A DNA stretch of 64,000 nt. Origin: Letharia columbiana (taxonomy: Eukaryota; Ascomycota; Lecanoromycetes; Lecanorales; Parmeliaceae). The notes under the pieces are model-generated. The model ran no database searches and was not told the origin of the DNA. It worked only from the letters and a program-made list of their open reading frames with translations. The stretch lies in NCBI RefSeq assembly GCF_014066305.1, contig NW_023501065.1:372001-436000 (forward strand). Reading direction: 5' to 3'. Shown in pieces: positions 25,233 through 37,467 of this stretch. The translations under genes and the position numbers were made by a program. Position 1 is the first letter of the stretch. Every line of letters starts with the position of its first letter.

Positions 25233-28200
25233 TTATTAGCGTTAAATTTAAATTTTAAAATAAAATAATATAATTAAAATTATAGATTCTTACTTAATAT
25301 TATAAATTAAATTTATATTTTTTAAAAATTTATATTTATATATATAGTAATAATAAATTTTTAAAATAAAAAATTATAATTATAGAAGCGAAGCTTAAAT
25401 AAATAATATTATTAAAATTATTAAAAAAGTTATATAAAATATTAAGAAAACTTAAAATAATAAAAAAGATAAGAGAAATAGAACGAGATAAAAGATTTTA
25501 AAGATATTTTAAAAAATATAAAAAAAAGCCTATAGACAGCTAAGCTATAAATTAGAATATTAAATATATATTATAAATAGATATTATTATAATATTAAAG
25601 AAAGTAAAAAAAGCGTAATTTTATATTCTAATTTTTAAAATTTAGAGATATTTATATTTTATTTTATAATTATAAAAATATATACTATCTAATTATTTTT
25701 ATAACTATTCTACTTATTATTAATCTTTTATAATTATATTCTATATATCTAATATCTCTTCTAATAATAAATCTAGAATAATAGATAATAAGAATAATTA
25801 AATTCTTATAATTCTATTTAGAAGATAAGTTTTTAGAGTTTATATATAATAATTATATATAAATTACTAATATAAATACTTCTTTATTTTTTAAATATAT
25901 TAGATTTTATTTTTTTTAAATATATATTAAATAATAAAAGATAGCGTTTTTAATAAAGAGATAATAAAATATTAAAGAGCTAATAAGATATAATTAATAA
26001 TTTATATAAAAGCGTTAAATAGCGCTAGAATAAAAGAATAATCTAGATATTATATAATAATTATATTAATAATATAATTACGATAAATAAAAAGATATTA
26101 ACACTATTAAATATAAGAAAAAAATATTTATATTTAAATCTATTAAGATAAAAGTAAGTAAAGAATATTCGAGTTTTCCCGCCTTTTTAACTTTTTAATT
26201 TATTATCTTTATTCTTTAGATAGAGCTTATATTATTTATTTATATATTTAAAATTTAATAATTATATAAAATCTTTTATTATCTCTATTTTAATATATTT
26301 ATAACTTTAAATATATTAATAAAAAATATAATAAGAAAGAATTTCGTCTAATCTTAATTTTAATTAAATTTTATTTTCTTTAAATTAATTTTTAATAAGA
26401 GATATTAAGAGAATATATTTAAGATTAATATAAAAAAATAAAAAAATTAAACTCTAAATTAGAAGAATAGATATTTAATTTTATAAAAGAATTATTATAT
26501 ATCTTCGCTATCTCGCTAATAGAAGATAGATTTTAAAAATAAAAATAATAATAATAACTTTAAATATATACTTCGAAATTTTATTATAAATTACTTAATT
26601 TAATTATATTATTAATAAAGATTAATTTTAAATATTTAGAGTTATAATATATTATTAAACGAAGAAGAGAATAATAAATTTAATAAGTTTAAGATAGAGA
26701 TCGCTTTATTGAAAGATAAATCTATTATTTAATCTCTAACATTTATCTTTAAATTTAAAAAAATAAATACTCTTAATAATCTTTTTAAAAAAGTATTAAA
26801 TAGAGTTAGTAGTATTTTTATTAATATATATATAATTTTTAATAAGCTTAAAATTCGTTATTAATTTATATATCTAGTAAAATTTAGAATAGCTTTTTAT
26901 ATTTCTATTATTAGAGCTATATAAAAAGATAATATTAAAAAATAAAGCTAATAATAAAAATAATAAATTAATTAAATTAATTAAAATAAAAATAATTAAA
27001 AAAATTATTTTATTTAGAATATATAGATATAATTTTTAGCTCTATATTTACTATAATACTTATATTAATAATTTATAAATTAAGATTCGAGATTATATTA
27101 AAAATAATAAGAGTTATACTTTTAAAAATATCTTTAAATATATATTACTTATTAAATTCTTTATCTTTAAATATTCTTTTAATATATTTAATTAAATTTT
27201 TAACTTTATAAATAAATATATTAATATTATAAAATCTAATATAAAGCTAATACTTTATTTCTACTTTAAAAATAAATTCTTTTATTTTATTCTTCGCTTC
27301 TTCGCTATATATTTATTTCTAATATATTTTAAAATATATAAATTAACTTTATTATAAGAATTAAGCTTTATATAAATTAGGTAATAAATTTATAAATCTT
27401 ATATAATTTTAAATATAGTTAATTTTTTTTTAATATAAGTTCTTATTATAGCGAAGTTTAAGAAGTATTATATTAATATTAAAGATTTTATATATATTAA
27501 ATTAAAAAAGTACTATTCTAGATATAAATTTATTAATTTAATTAAATTAAATAAAGATATTAATTATCTATTTCTAGAGACTTTATTTTTAAAATAAATA
27601 TATTTATTTATACTATAAACTTTATCTTAATTTAAAAAATATATAATTTTTATTTTCTCTATCTTCTATATAATTCTATTTACTTTCTTATTATAATTAT
27701 ATAAAAATATTATATTTTATTATATATTATTATTCTACTAAATTAAGAGAATATTAAATTTTTAATAAAAATATAATATTATAAAATTTATAATATATAG
27801 TATTTACTTTATAAAATAAATATTTCTTAAAATATATATTTAGATATCTTTTAAATAAGTTAAATTTTACGATATTTACTTAGTAAAGTAAGTTTATAAT
27901 ATATATAAAATTAAGATATTAATTTAAAAAAAGAGTTATTTTTAAAAAGTATTTTTATAAATTAAGTAATTCTCTTCTATTATCTAATATTATATCGTAG
28001 AATTATATTTATTATAAACTAATTAATATAATAAGATATATAATTATTAAATATTCTTAAAGTAAGATTATTAAATATATTCTAGCTATTATAAAATTAC
28101 GAAGAGTACTTATTTAATATTATATTAATTAATATAATATATTTAAATAGCGAGAAGATTCTTTATAGTAATAATATATTTTATCTCGCTATTATTATTA

Positions 28201-28854
28201 TAAAATTATATTTAATATCTATTAATTTTATCTATTAATCTTATCTATTATACTTATTTAAATCTTATTTTTAAACTTTAATATTCTCTATATATTTCTA
28301 TAAATATTAGATTTCTTTATATATATAAAAAGATATAGTATAGATATTAGAGAAATATATATTATTATATATTTTAACTCTATCTAAGAATATTATTTAT
28401 ATCTTTATTTACTTTATCTTTATAAAATAAATATTATAATTTTAAATAAAAAACTCGCTCTTATAATTTTTTAATTTTAATTTTAATTAGAATATTAGTT
28501 TAATAATATATCGATATATTATAGTAACTAGATAAAAGAATAATATAATACTAATAAATTTTCGATAATTAATTATAATATAAAATAAGATAGATAAATA
28601 GAGTATATATAATATTTACTTTTATCTTCGTCTTTATAATCTATCTATATAATTTCTTAAATCTTATTATTATTTTATAATTTATATTAAAAAAAAAAAA
28701 TAAAGCTAGTTATAATATCTATCTTTTCTTTTAATTAATTACTCTAAATTTAAAGATAAAATCTATTATTATAGATTACCACTTATTTAGCCTCGATTAA
28801 TTTATTATATATTCTCTATTCTATACTATATATTAATAGAGATATATATAAAAA
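25233..28854. other. RIP-degraded sequence, unassigned
   Basis: No frame, LTR or motif that I can name. It may be the other half of whatever copia copy 2 inserted into (see 15741-18334). Confidence 0.55.
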
Positions 28855-29037
28855 TATTAAAAGTAGAATATTAGACATGTTAGAAATTGAATGATTGTTA
28901 CTAAAAGACTAATTTTTGATTCATGGGATGTACGGATATTTATATATATAAAATAGGTGGCTGATAGTGGCTGGTAATTACTAGCCCTGATAATACGCGA
29001 TATATATACGATAGCCGAAGGGGCTGATATTATAACA
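28855..29037 (+). repeat. 5' LTR of TRIM copy C
   Basis: 183 bp, TATTAAAAGTAG start, TATAACA end. Confidence 0.9.
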
Positions 29038-29527
29038 CTCTCCGATAGCCTTAGAAGCTACATTCCCTAAACCCTAGCATATCATATCCTATATTATAGT
29101 TTTCATATCCACGCTTTAAATTCGAGATTAATTATTTACCCGGCCTCGTTAAATCTATAAAAAAACCCCGATAAAGAAAATAGGAAGAGTGCCGGGGCTT
29201 TAGATACCCGTTTCAGAACCTCGAATAAAATAAGGGTTTTAACGTTTTGCCCGTATTGTTTCGGGACCTCGGAATGATGTGAGAGTTTTTGATTGATTTA
29301 CCCGTATTGTTTCGGGACCTCGAAATGATATAAGGATTTTAGTTCGATATTTTTTGTGTAGGGATTAAATAGCGACAGCCCTCTCGTCGGTGGGTACGGG
29401 CTAAAAAATAGGCTGTCGCCATAAGGTGTATCTATTTATAAACGATTATCGAAGACTTAGTTTAATATCCATGTTAGGAAGTATAAGGATGTTTAATACT
29501 ACCCTACTCGCTTCCGAGCTTATAATC

Positions 29528-29710
29528 TATTGAAAGTAGGATATCAGACATATTAGAAATTAAATGATTGTTACTGAAAGACTGATTTTTGATTTATGGG
29601 ATATACGGATATTTATATATATAAAATAGGTGGCTAATAGTGGCTAGTAATTACTAGCCCTAGTAATACGCGATATATATGCGATAGCCGAAGGGGCTAG
29701 TATTGTAATA
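29528..29710 (+). repeat. 3' LTR of TRIM copy C
   Basis: 183 bp, TATTGAAAGTAGG start, TTGTAATA end. Confidence 0.9.
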
Positions 29711-29959
29711 AAAAATAGTATAATAATATTTAATAATATACTTTTCAAAATTATATCTTAATAATATATTCTATTTAATATCGTATTAATATACTATTTA
29801 GTTAAAGACGTTATTATATAAGATATAATACTAATAAACTTCGAAAGCGATTCGAGAAGCCTAATAGATTTCGGATAGATTTAGGACAGATATGCTCGAC
29901 TAACCTTCCTTATATAGATCGTCCACTTTCAGTCTTATGCACAGGTGGGCCCTCTAAGG

Positions 29960-30137
29960 TACTTATTTGATTCGAGCTACATTTCGAGTATATAAGAGTG
30001 TCGAAATGTGTTATCTAACTAAGTTGGAAGGTTTGCCGAGGTAAGGAAGGTTTATCGAGGCTTAACGATATATATATTCGTAATACTCTCTGCAGTTAAA
30101 TCTAATTAACTAAGTATTTCACCTTCTACTTTCAATA
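29960..30137 (+). mobile_element. Copia 3' remnant: end of the internal region plus one LTR
   Basis: A 139-bp LTR (29999-30137, TGTCGAAATGTG...CTTTCAATA) of the same family as the copia elements. It is preceded by about 39 bp of their 3' internal sequence (ACTTATTTGATTCGAGC...), so it is not a clean solo LTR. It is the least mutated copy in the window and serves as the reference sequence. The 60 bp before it (29895-29959) also have normal composition. Confidence 0.85.
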
Positions 30138-31640
30138 GTTAAAAACTTTAATTATCTTCTTTAAAATTAACTTAATTAAAATTCGAGACTAAGATTAATC
30201 GTAAGATTATTTACTTATTATTAAAATATTTTATCTCTAAGGCGAGTATTTATATCGAGACTTCTTTATAATAATAGAGATTTCTTTCCTCTTTCGCTTT
30301 TAAAATTAAAATTCTTATTTTTTTAATTAATATATCTTTATTAGCGATAGCTAAGAATTACGTAATTAACGTTAAAACTAAGATTTTTTTTTAAATTATA
30401 TTTCTCTTAGCGATAATTAAAATAACTAATTTTTAACCTTTATTATAAATATTTTATAATTAAATAAATACGAAGTCTAAATACTCGCTATTTAATTCTT
30501 TAGTATTTATAATATATAAATAAAGATATATTATTTCTTTATTTAGCGTATTCTATATAGAAAAGCTAATAATATTTTAAAGATCTTAATAATAATTTAA
30601 TTTAATTAATTATATAGCGACTTCGATAGTTTTAGCTAGATATAATATATCTTAACTTACTTTATATTATTTTAAATAAAAAGTAAGAGCGCTTAAGTAA
30701 TAGCCTTTAATCTTTAAATTATAACGAATTATAGCTATTTAAATCTAAAATAATTATTTTAAAATAGAAATTTTCTATATTAAGAAGATTAATAAAGTCT
30801 TTTATAATTATAGTTATCTCTATTATAATAGATATAAATATTTAAAGATAATCGTAGCTATAGCGATAAGTTATATTATTATTAAAATAATTATTAGATA
30901 ATAAAGATAGAATACTTAGTTATATTAACTCTAGAGTTACTATAAAGAAAAGAGCGATTAGATATAAATACGCTAAGGCGTATTATATAACTATATTACG
31001 TAATCGTTAAAACGCTAAGAGTTACGTAATTCGAATTTTAATAGGTCTTTACTCGTATATAATTAAGAGAATTTAAAATTATTTTTAATAAGATATTTAA
31101 TAATATAAATATTAGCGAGATTAATAAGATTTAAATTCTTTTAAGATAACTTTATATTTAGAAGTTTATATAATTAAAGTAATAGTTTTAGAATATTATT
31201 AATTATTTATATATTTAAAGCTAGCTTAATTAAAAAATTAAAAAATTAATATATTTTTTTTTAAATTTTTTAATATAATATAATTATAATTAAAAATTAA
31301 TAAAAAATAATTTTAAAAATAGCGAAGTTTAAAATAATAGAATAAATATAAGCGAAAGCGATTAATATACTTCGAAATCTCTTAAGATTTTTATCGATTA
31401 ATTTATTATTAAAATAATCTCGATTTAAAATAATAGTTAAATATTAATATTATTATTAATTATTATATTATAAATATAATATTTTAATAATAAAAAGTAT
31501 AATAATTCTTCTAAGGAAAGCTATAGTTAGCGAGTATTAAGTTATATTAAGTGTTAAGCTATATTAAGTCGTATTAAGTCTCTTTAATAATAGATATAGC
31601 TATGACTATAATAATAGTCGAATAGCTCTAATTAGATATA
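30138..31640. other. RIP-degraded sequence, unassigned
   Basis: AT-rich DNA with no feature that I recognise, except short repeats of TATTAAGT near 31545-31585. Confidence 0.55.
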
Positions 31641-32030
31641 TATTATTTGATTCTAGAATAACATTTTTATTTTCTATTAGAATTTTGTTTTTTTTTTTTA
31701 AATTATAGAACGGAATAAATAAAGGCTTTTAAATAAAAGAAGAATTTCTAAATTTAGTCTTATAAATATTTAAAAGTAGAGAATTTAAATATCGCTTATT
31801 AAATTTACTCGATAGTTAATAGCCCGCAGCCCTAATTAAAAAACAGATATATATTATTCGATTTTAGAATAACTTTTTTATTTTTTATTAAAATTTTAAG
31901 ATTTTTTTAATTATAGAACGTAATATAAGCTTTTAGATAAATTAAAAATTATTAAATTTAATCTTTAAGATATTTTAAGATAAAGATTTCAAATATCGCT
32001 TATTAAAAACTTATTTACTTTATTAAGAAT
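31641..32030 (+). repeat. Two more units of the ~200-bp repeat
   Basis: Units about 31641-31845 and 31846-32030, starting GATATATATTATTTG and GATATATATTATTCG, same order of blocks as at 5549-5945. Confidence 0.75.
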
Positions 32031-32705
32031 AATCTTTTATATAAGCTTAGATAGTCGAGTAGTAATAATTTCAATAAAATTCGAAACTATACCGCTCCCT
32101 TCTCGGTTCGAATTCATAAATCTCCCTCGCTAAAAAATCGTAAAATTGTAAAAATTGTAAAATTATAAAATGCGTAAAATTCGTAGAATTAATAGAAATT
32201 CTATAAATTGAAAAATTAAAAATAATAATAATTAATATGAAAGAATTATTAATAATATGAAAATTAATTTCTTATTAATTAAATTTCAATTAATTTAAAG
32301 TTAATTAATTTTTTAAAAACTTATTAATCATATAACTTCTCTTTTTCTATTAATTTTTTTAATTTTTTTTTAAATTATAGAGCGTAATTTATACTTTTAA
32401 ATAATCTACGAATTATTAAGTTCGATCTTATAATTTTAAGTAAGTTTTAAATTAAAATATTTTTACTCTTCGAGAGTCGAATTCAATCTCGAAATTAGAT
32501 TTAAAAATTAGTTACTTTCTATAAATTTAATTTATAGACCTAAACTTATATATTAATTAGTATATATAAAAGAATAAGATAGAGCTAAGCTTAAAAACCT
32601 TGAATTTATATATATAGCCAATTATAAATTCGAGTTCGCTACGCTCTTTAGTTAGACCGGCTAAGTTAGCTCGCTAGCTCTCTCGAGCTCTCTTATTAAA
32701 AAAAT
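32031..32705. other. Mostly unassigned AT-rich DNA with a degraded repeat unit
   Basis: About 32317-32420 resembles the middle of the ~200-bp repeat (TTTTTAAATTATAGAGCG). The rest shows no recognisable feature. Confidence 0.45.
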
Positions 32706-32896
32706 AGATATACGTTATTAACATATAGAATAACTTTTTTATTTTCTATTAAAATTTTAAGATCTTTTTTTTAAATTATAGAATAAAATATGGGCTTTTA
32801 GATAGAAAAAGAATTTCTAAATTTAAAGCGTAAGGAATTCAAATATCGCTCATTAAAGACCGCTTATCAAATTTACTCGATAGTCCTAATTAAAAA
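32706..32896 (+). repeat. Single unit of the ~200-bp repeat
   Basis: Starts GATATACGTTATTAAC, contains CTATTAAAATTTTAAG and AAATTATAGAATAAAATATGG, ends CTCGATAGTCCTAATTA. Confidence 0.75.
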
Positions 32897-34200
32897 AAAG
32901 TGGTTATGAATTTAATTTATAAGTCCTTATTCGTAAATAAATATTAATTTAAAAGTCTTATTTAAGTAATATATCTAGTAATCGCTTTTATCTCTTTTAA
33001 GAATCTTAATATAGCTATTATATCGCTAATTTTAATCTCTCTTATTAAGATTTTTTTTCTATTTATTTTAAATAAAATATTAGAATATATTTAATATTTT
33101 CTTTTCTTTAATTATATATATAACTATTTAAAATAATCTTTAATACTTTATTTATATAGAGAAAGTATATGAATTTAATTTTTCTTATACGTATTTAAAT
33201 AAAAGCGAAATTTTAACTTTAATTAGATTTTAATAAAGAGATCTTTAATTTAATTTTTATTTTTTCTATTATATTAGTATTCTTATTTATTTAAAAATCT
33301 TTTATTAATAATAATTCTAATAATTTTTTTATTAACTTTTATACTTTTCGAGTATATTAAATTTAATTTAGATTTTCTATTATATTTTAATTAGCGAGCT
33401 CTATAACTTTTAAAATTTTTAACTTCTTTTTTTTCGCTAAAATCTCTCTTATTTTATATCTTTATCTTTATTTTTTATTTTTTTTAATATAAAAATTACT
33501 TCTTTTAATTATTAAATATATTTCTCTTATAATCTAACTTTCAAGAATTATTTTATTTAAAATAATTTATATCGAAGAAATCTCTATCTCTATCTCTAGA
33601 ACGCGTATATTAATTACTTTCTATATTTCTATAACTCCTCTAAAATAGTTATTTCAAATCGTTTTTAAATATTCTATATATATTTCTTAAACTTCTTTTA
33701 ATTCCTTCGATATATACTATATCGCTATCGCTTAAATTATTATTAATCGTATTACGATATTATATATCTATCTTATTTTATTAAATATAACTTCTTAAGT
33801 AAATATAATAATTATAAATAACGTCTTAAGCTTTTTATTATATTCTATATATCTTAATCGAGATATCTTATATATATATTATTTTATAATATAATATTAT
33901 AAATATATTATCTTATAATATATATCGCTAAGATTTCGAATTTATATTAAAAAAAAGATATAATATTTAAATTTATTTATATTATTATCGAAGATAATAT
34001 AATATTACTTAATATAGAATATCTTATAGAATATCTTATATCTTTTTAATTAGTAAATATAATTATTATCTTAAGTATCGAATTATCGTATATTTTCTTT
34101 AAGATATATACTTCTATTAATTAACATTTAATAGTCGTATAATTAAATTCTATATTCTTATTTATATTATTTTTTAATTTAAATAATTAAAATCTTTACG
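32897..34200. other. RIP-degraded sequence up to the isochore border
   Basis: No gene or repeat identified. Composition switches to normal within a few tens of bases at about 34,200. Confidence 0.6.
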
Positions 34201-34288
34201 CCTAGCCCTCCCCTGTTTATATCATCGTTGGGTTTGGAAACCCGACCCGAAAATAACAAATGCTCAGAAAGGGGTATATGACAGAAAT

Positions 34289-36374
34289 TCACTCGTACAG
34301 GGTAGAGCTCAGCGTCACCACAGCATAGGCAACAACCCCGCGCTCATCTTTACAAGGTGTCCAGTGCGTGAAGAATTTGTCATCTCCTTTGGAACGTTCC
34401 AGTGATCGGAGCGTGAATAGGTTTACGCTTGCGGAGATGGCCTGGCCGTGTTTCAAGGCATCCTTCACCTTTGATTTGTATTCCCGTGGCAACGCTGTCG
34501 TGTGCTGTGCCAAGAATTTGAATATGTTGCTACCAACAAAGCCGTGGCTGCTGCTGTTGGTTATACCCAGAATATCTACAATGCCGAGCGAGTAGTGCGA
34601 GATGGCGAAGCTGTCATATTTAACCACTAGGTACTGCAAGATGTCAATACCAGGCATAGGCAAGATAAAAGTGTCGGGGGATATTGAAAAGACGTACCTT
34701 CGAATACGCAGTATAGAAAACCTCCATCTGAGTCCTGAAGTTCATCTTCTCAATTTGTTTGAGTAGTCCCTGCTCCATACCGTCCCCACGCACCTCTACA
34801 CGTTTGGTGCTAGAAGGAAGCTGAGGAACGCTGATGAGAATTTCGGGGTCAGCATGTCCTTTGAACAAAACAGAGTCGTATCTCGCGACGAGCTCAAAAA
34901 GCAGAACGACAAGAGGGAATCGTAAGTATGACACAAACTCGAGTCATGTCACCAGTCTAGAACGCAGAATGAAGAAGGTGGAAGAAACCTGTTTATGACC
35001 CAAGACCAAGTGGGTCAAAAAAGATGACGAAAATGATACAGAGCACAGGGAACGGGAATACATGCCCACTGCTTTCGAAACATGTCCTACGCCTCAAAAC
35101 AAAGTCATGAATGGGAAGGAGCCATACGGAGATAACGTACCTCTCTTTCCTTGAGAATCCGAAAAAGCTCCTCTTATTTGGCTTGATGCTTCTTACCGAC
35201 TGAGCAGCTTCCTTGTCGTCTTCTGGATCGTCAGACATGGAGAGTATCTTCAGAACGTCGGTGTTGCTACGGATGGTCGTCGAGCAATTGATTTGACCGC
35301 CAATGAAGAATTTCAAGTTGCCTTCCGCATCGAACAAAGGCGCTGATCTTTATGTGAGCCGAATGGATCATGCCGCGACAAGGGACAAACGCAGGGACGC
35401 ATACCAACGTAAAGCAAGTTCCAGAACGGCTCTCCTGTCTTTTTGTAGTTGAGCAAAAGCTCCACAGTCTCTTCCCTTGCCTCGATAGAGGCCTTCAGTC
35501 GCTTCGTTGCGGTTCGGTCTGTGTAGTTGCCCTGAAGGAATCGGCAGTTGCGTGGAACGACTTCGGGCCTTGAGTAGCCGGTCACAGAAACGAATCCATC
35601 CGATGCATAAACAATGGGATTGTCAGCCTTGTTCGGGTCTGTTAAACAGAAGCAGTCTCCAAGACCTTGGTATTTGCTGCGGTCGGTAGACAAGGCTTTG
35701 GAAGCGCTGTTGGTCATCTGATACTTGACGAAGCGTGGGTAGACGGCAGTTCTCAGGATACTTTCTACGCTGTCTTGTGCTTCTGTGAATATCGATTCCA
35801 TGGACGGTAGAGTTGACATGGTGCTTGCTTTGATGTCTGCATTCATCCGTCTCATCAAGTTCACATGAATGCCTAGCTGTTTGGGCGCCTCGGTTGCCGT
35901 ATAGGAGTAATGTATATCGGTCATGATGGTCGTCAACTCGTCCAAGAGGGCATTGTAACGGTCCACCTACGCAGATTCACCACCATAAGCGAGGCAAATC
36001 AGTGGAAGAGCGGCAGCACCAACCTTCTCCAAGAATTCCATATTCTCCCCACACATGCGAGCTTGACTGAACTTGAGAAGACGATGGGCAGTGGTGGGAT
36101 TGTGTAAGACAATCTGGAACACCTCGGTACTGAAGAAGTCGGCCAGTCCGTTTGCGCTCTTGTCGAGGCCTCCATGCTGTTTGGGAACGGAGTAGGAGGA
36201 GGGCGGCGGGTTGTAGTCTCGCGATAACTCGTCTCCCTTGTTGTTGTATGAGCCTTTGCGCTGCGCGAGCTGAGTATTGCCTGCACGCTCGATGGGGAGT
36301 CGGTCGTCACTTTGCTTCAAGTCGCCATTCAATTTTCCATTTTGAGCAGCCATTTCTCTCGTTACCAAAGACAT
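34289..36374 (-). CDS. RGS-LOV blue-light receptor 1
   Basis: Predicted 530-aa soluble photoreceptor joining G-protein control to blue-light sensing. Exons on the minus strand: 36024-36374, 35405-35966, 35141-35342, 34698-34830, 34289-34633. Introns of 57, 62 and 64 bp are clear. The 310-bp one (34831-35140) has a good donor and a CTGAC branch, but its acceptor is a choice. An RGS-like domain spans about 78-205 (ENMEFLEKVDRYNALLDEL). The LOV domain spans about 218-328 with NCRFLQ (photoactive Cys258), Asn290, Asn300 and Gln321, all expected for FMN binding. A conserved C-terminal block (about 417-530) ends VVTLSSTLYE. The layout resembles Botrytis BcLOV4, which moves to membranes in blue light (known of the family). 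ATG 36374 was chosen for its context; the next, at 36350, is also possible. The stop codon is 89 bp from the RIP block. Confidence 0.85.
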
Positions 36375-37467
36375 TGTCACCGGTAAACTTTGATCCAAGA
36401 GAATGGCATTTGCCTGAAAAGCGAGGGTTTATGGAAGAGCCGCGGCTGTTTCCCTAAATTTCTCTGCTTCTCTGACGGTTTGACTTGCCAGAAGATGTGA
36501 CCGGGATGCATATCGCACTCGGCATCCAATTTGACCAAGGCCATATTCGGTCATAGCTCACTGTGGCAGAAGCTACGGGTTCGGGTACAGTTTGCGAGAT
36601 GGTGCAGACTGAACAGATGAAGGGTCCAATGTCCAATTTCCCCCCCATTCCCAGCCAATCAGCTTGCGTTCCCGATGATCATTGACCTTCGGCAAAGTTT
36701 CCTTTGGCCATTAATTATAAGGACACGATCGAAAGGCCATCGAGGCATCGAGATTCAAAAAAACGATTCGAGATCCTGGCCCGGCGATGATCTACCATGC
36801 ATGCCTACATGCAACGGCAGTGTGATGAGCTACACTGTATGGCGCAAGCTCATGGGTCAACCCAGGAAAGTCAAGCTTGCGAGCCTCACGACCATTCCCC
36901 AAAGGGCCTCAAAACAGGGGGCCCTAAGGGCTCTGCTCCGATGTCATTCAGACCAAATCCATGCCTTTCCTCTTTATCATTGGTTCCTACCCCACGGCAC
37001 AGTGACGCCTGGTGCATTGTTACTTTAATCACTCAACGCCCAAGCTCCTAAATTGCTAGCTTAGAGCCTAAGGAATGCTCCCTTGTACATTGTCAATTTG
37101 TCATTTGCTATTCTGTTGGACCCCTCGGTCGATTTGCGTCACGACTTGCGATAATAATAATACCGTATGATAATACGAGGATGGAAAAAAGAATAATTGG
37201 ATGTTTCATTTTCTTTTCCACTTCTTCCCTTTCAGTCTTCCTACGTTAATAGATATTCTTCTGTCATCATGATTGTTATTTGAAATATCACTATTCCATT
37301 TTCAATTGCCATCTGGCGTCATTTTCCACAAAAAAGCTTACAAAACCTAATCCTCAGTCAAGTCCGTGTTTACTTTACCACTCGTGTATAGCTGCGATAT
37401 TAGAAGATTGAGCGGGCTGCGCGTACGCTGCATGGCTTTACCTTCATACTAGATTTCTTTGCCGCTC
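36375..37467. promoter_or_regulatory. Bidirectional promoter of the two RGS-LOV genes
   Basis: 1,093 bp between the two start codons, with no gene inside. It contains a GATCGA word at 36727-36732, the consensus described for White Collar light-response sites, and further GATC/CGAT words nearby (36745-36800, 37127). A pyrimidine-rich stretch (37201-37240) precedes the plus-strand gene. Shared light control is an inference. Confidence 0.5.
36727..36732. promoter_or_regulatory. GATCGA, candidate White Collar binding site
   Basis: Six-base match in the divergent promoter. A match this short is expected by chance every few kilobases, so it is only suggestive. Confidence 0.3.

Larger units (their letters stand above)
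28855..29710 (+). mobile_element. TRIM-type LTR element, copy C (856 bp)
   Basis: 183-bp LTRs at 28855-29037 and 29528-29710, with a perfect 5-bp duplication AAAAA (28850-28854 and 29711-29715). The interior has about three CGGGACCTCG minisatellite units (about 29212-29345) and the conserved GCGACAGCC / GGCTGTCGCC hairpin (about 29371-29419). No coding capacity. Least RIP-mutated interior together with copy A. Confidence 0.93.
1..34200. other. RIP-degraded AT-rich repeat block (AT isochore)
   Basis: The whole block is made of A, T and occasional CG or AG-type words. CA and TG dinucleotides are nearly missing, while TA is everywhere. That is the signature of RIP, which turns CpA into TpA on either strand of duplicated DNA. 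No open reading frame of meaningful length survives, and former coding regions are full of TAA and TAG. Short islands with normal CA/TG content remain, mainly the three TRIM elements and 12770-13250. The change to normal composition is abrupt at about 34,200. The block could be subtelomeric, pericentromeric or an internal isochore; the sequence does not say which. Confidence 0.95.

Noticed and set aside
18338..30134. First reading of the copia LTR as 167 bp with two 5'-truncated copies
   Set aside because: Both supposed truncations stop at the same TGTCGAAA. Taking that as the true start and TTTCAATA as the end gives exactly 139 bp in all four copies, so the extra 31 bp is internal sequence.
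32095..32120. tRNA-like B-box GGTTCGAATTC
   Set aside because: No A-box, acceptor stem or cloverleaf could be built around it.
1..34200. Centromere, CRISPR array or foreign DNA as an explanation for the AT block
   Set aside because: No spaced identical repeats of CRISPR type, no foreign genes, and dead copia/TRIM elements with RIP marks explain the composition. A centromeric location cannot be tested from sequence alone.
36152..36457. Plus-strand frames opposite receptor 1 and similar antisense frames across the gene region
   Set aside because: They are antisense shadows of well-supported exons with no domain likeness.
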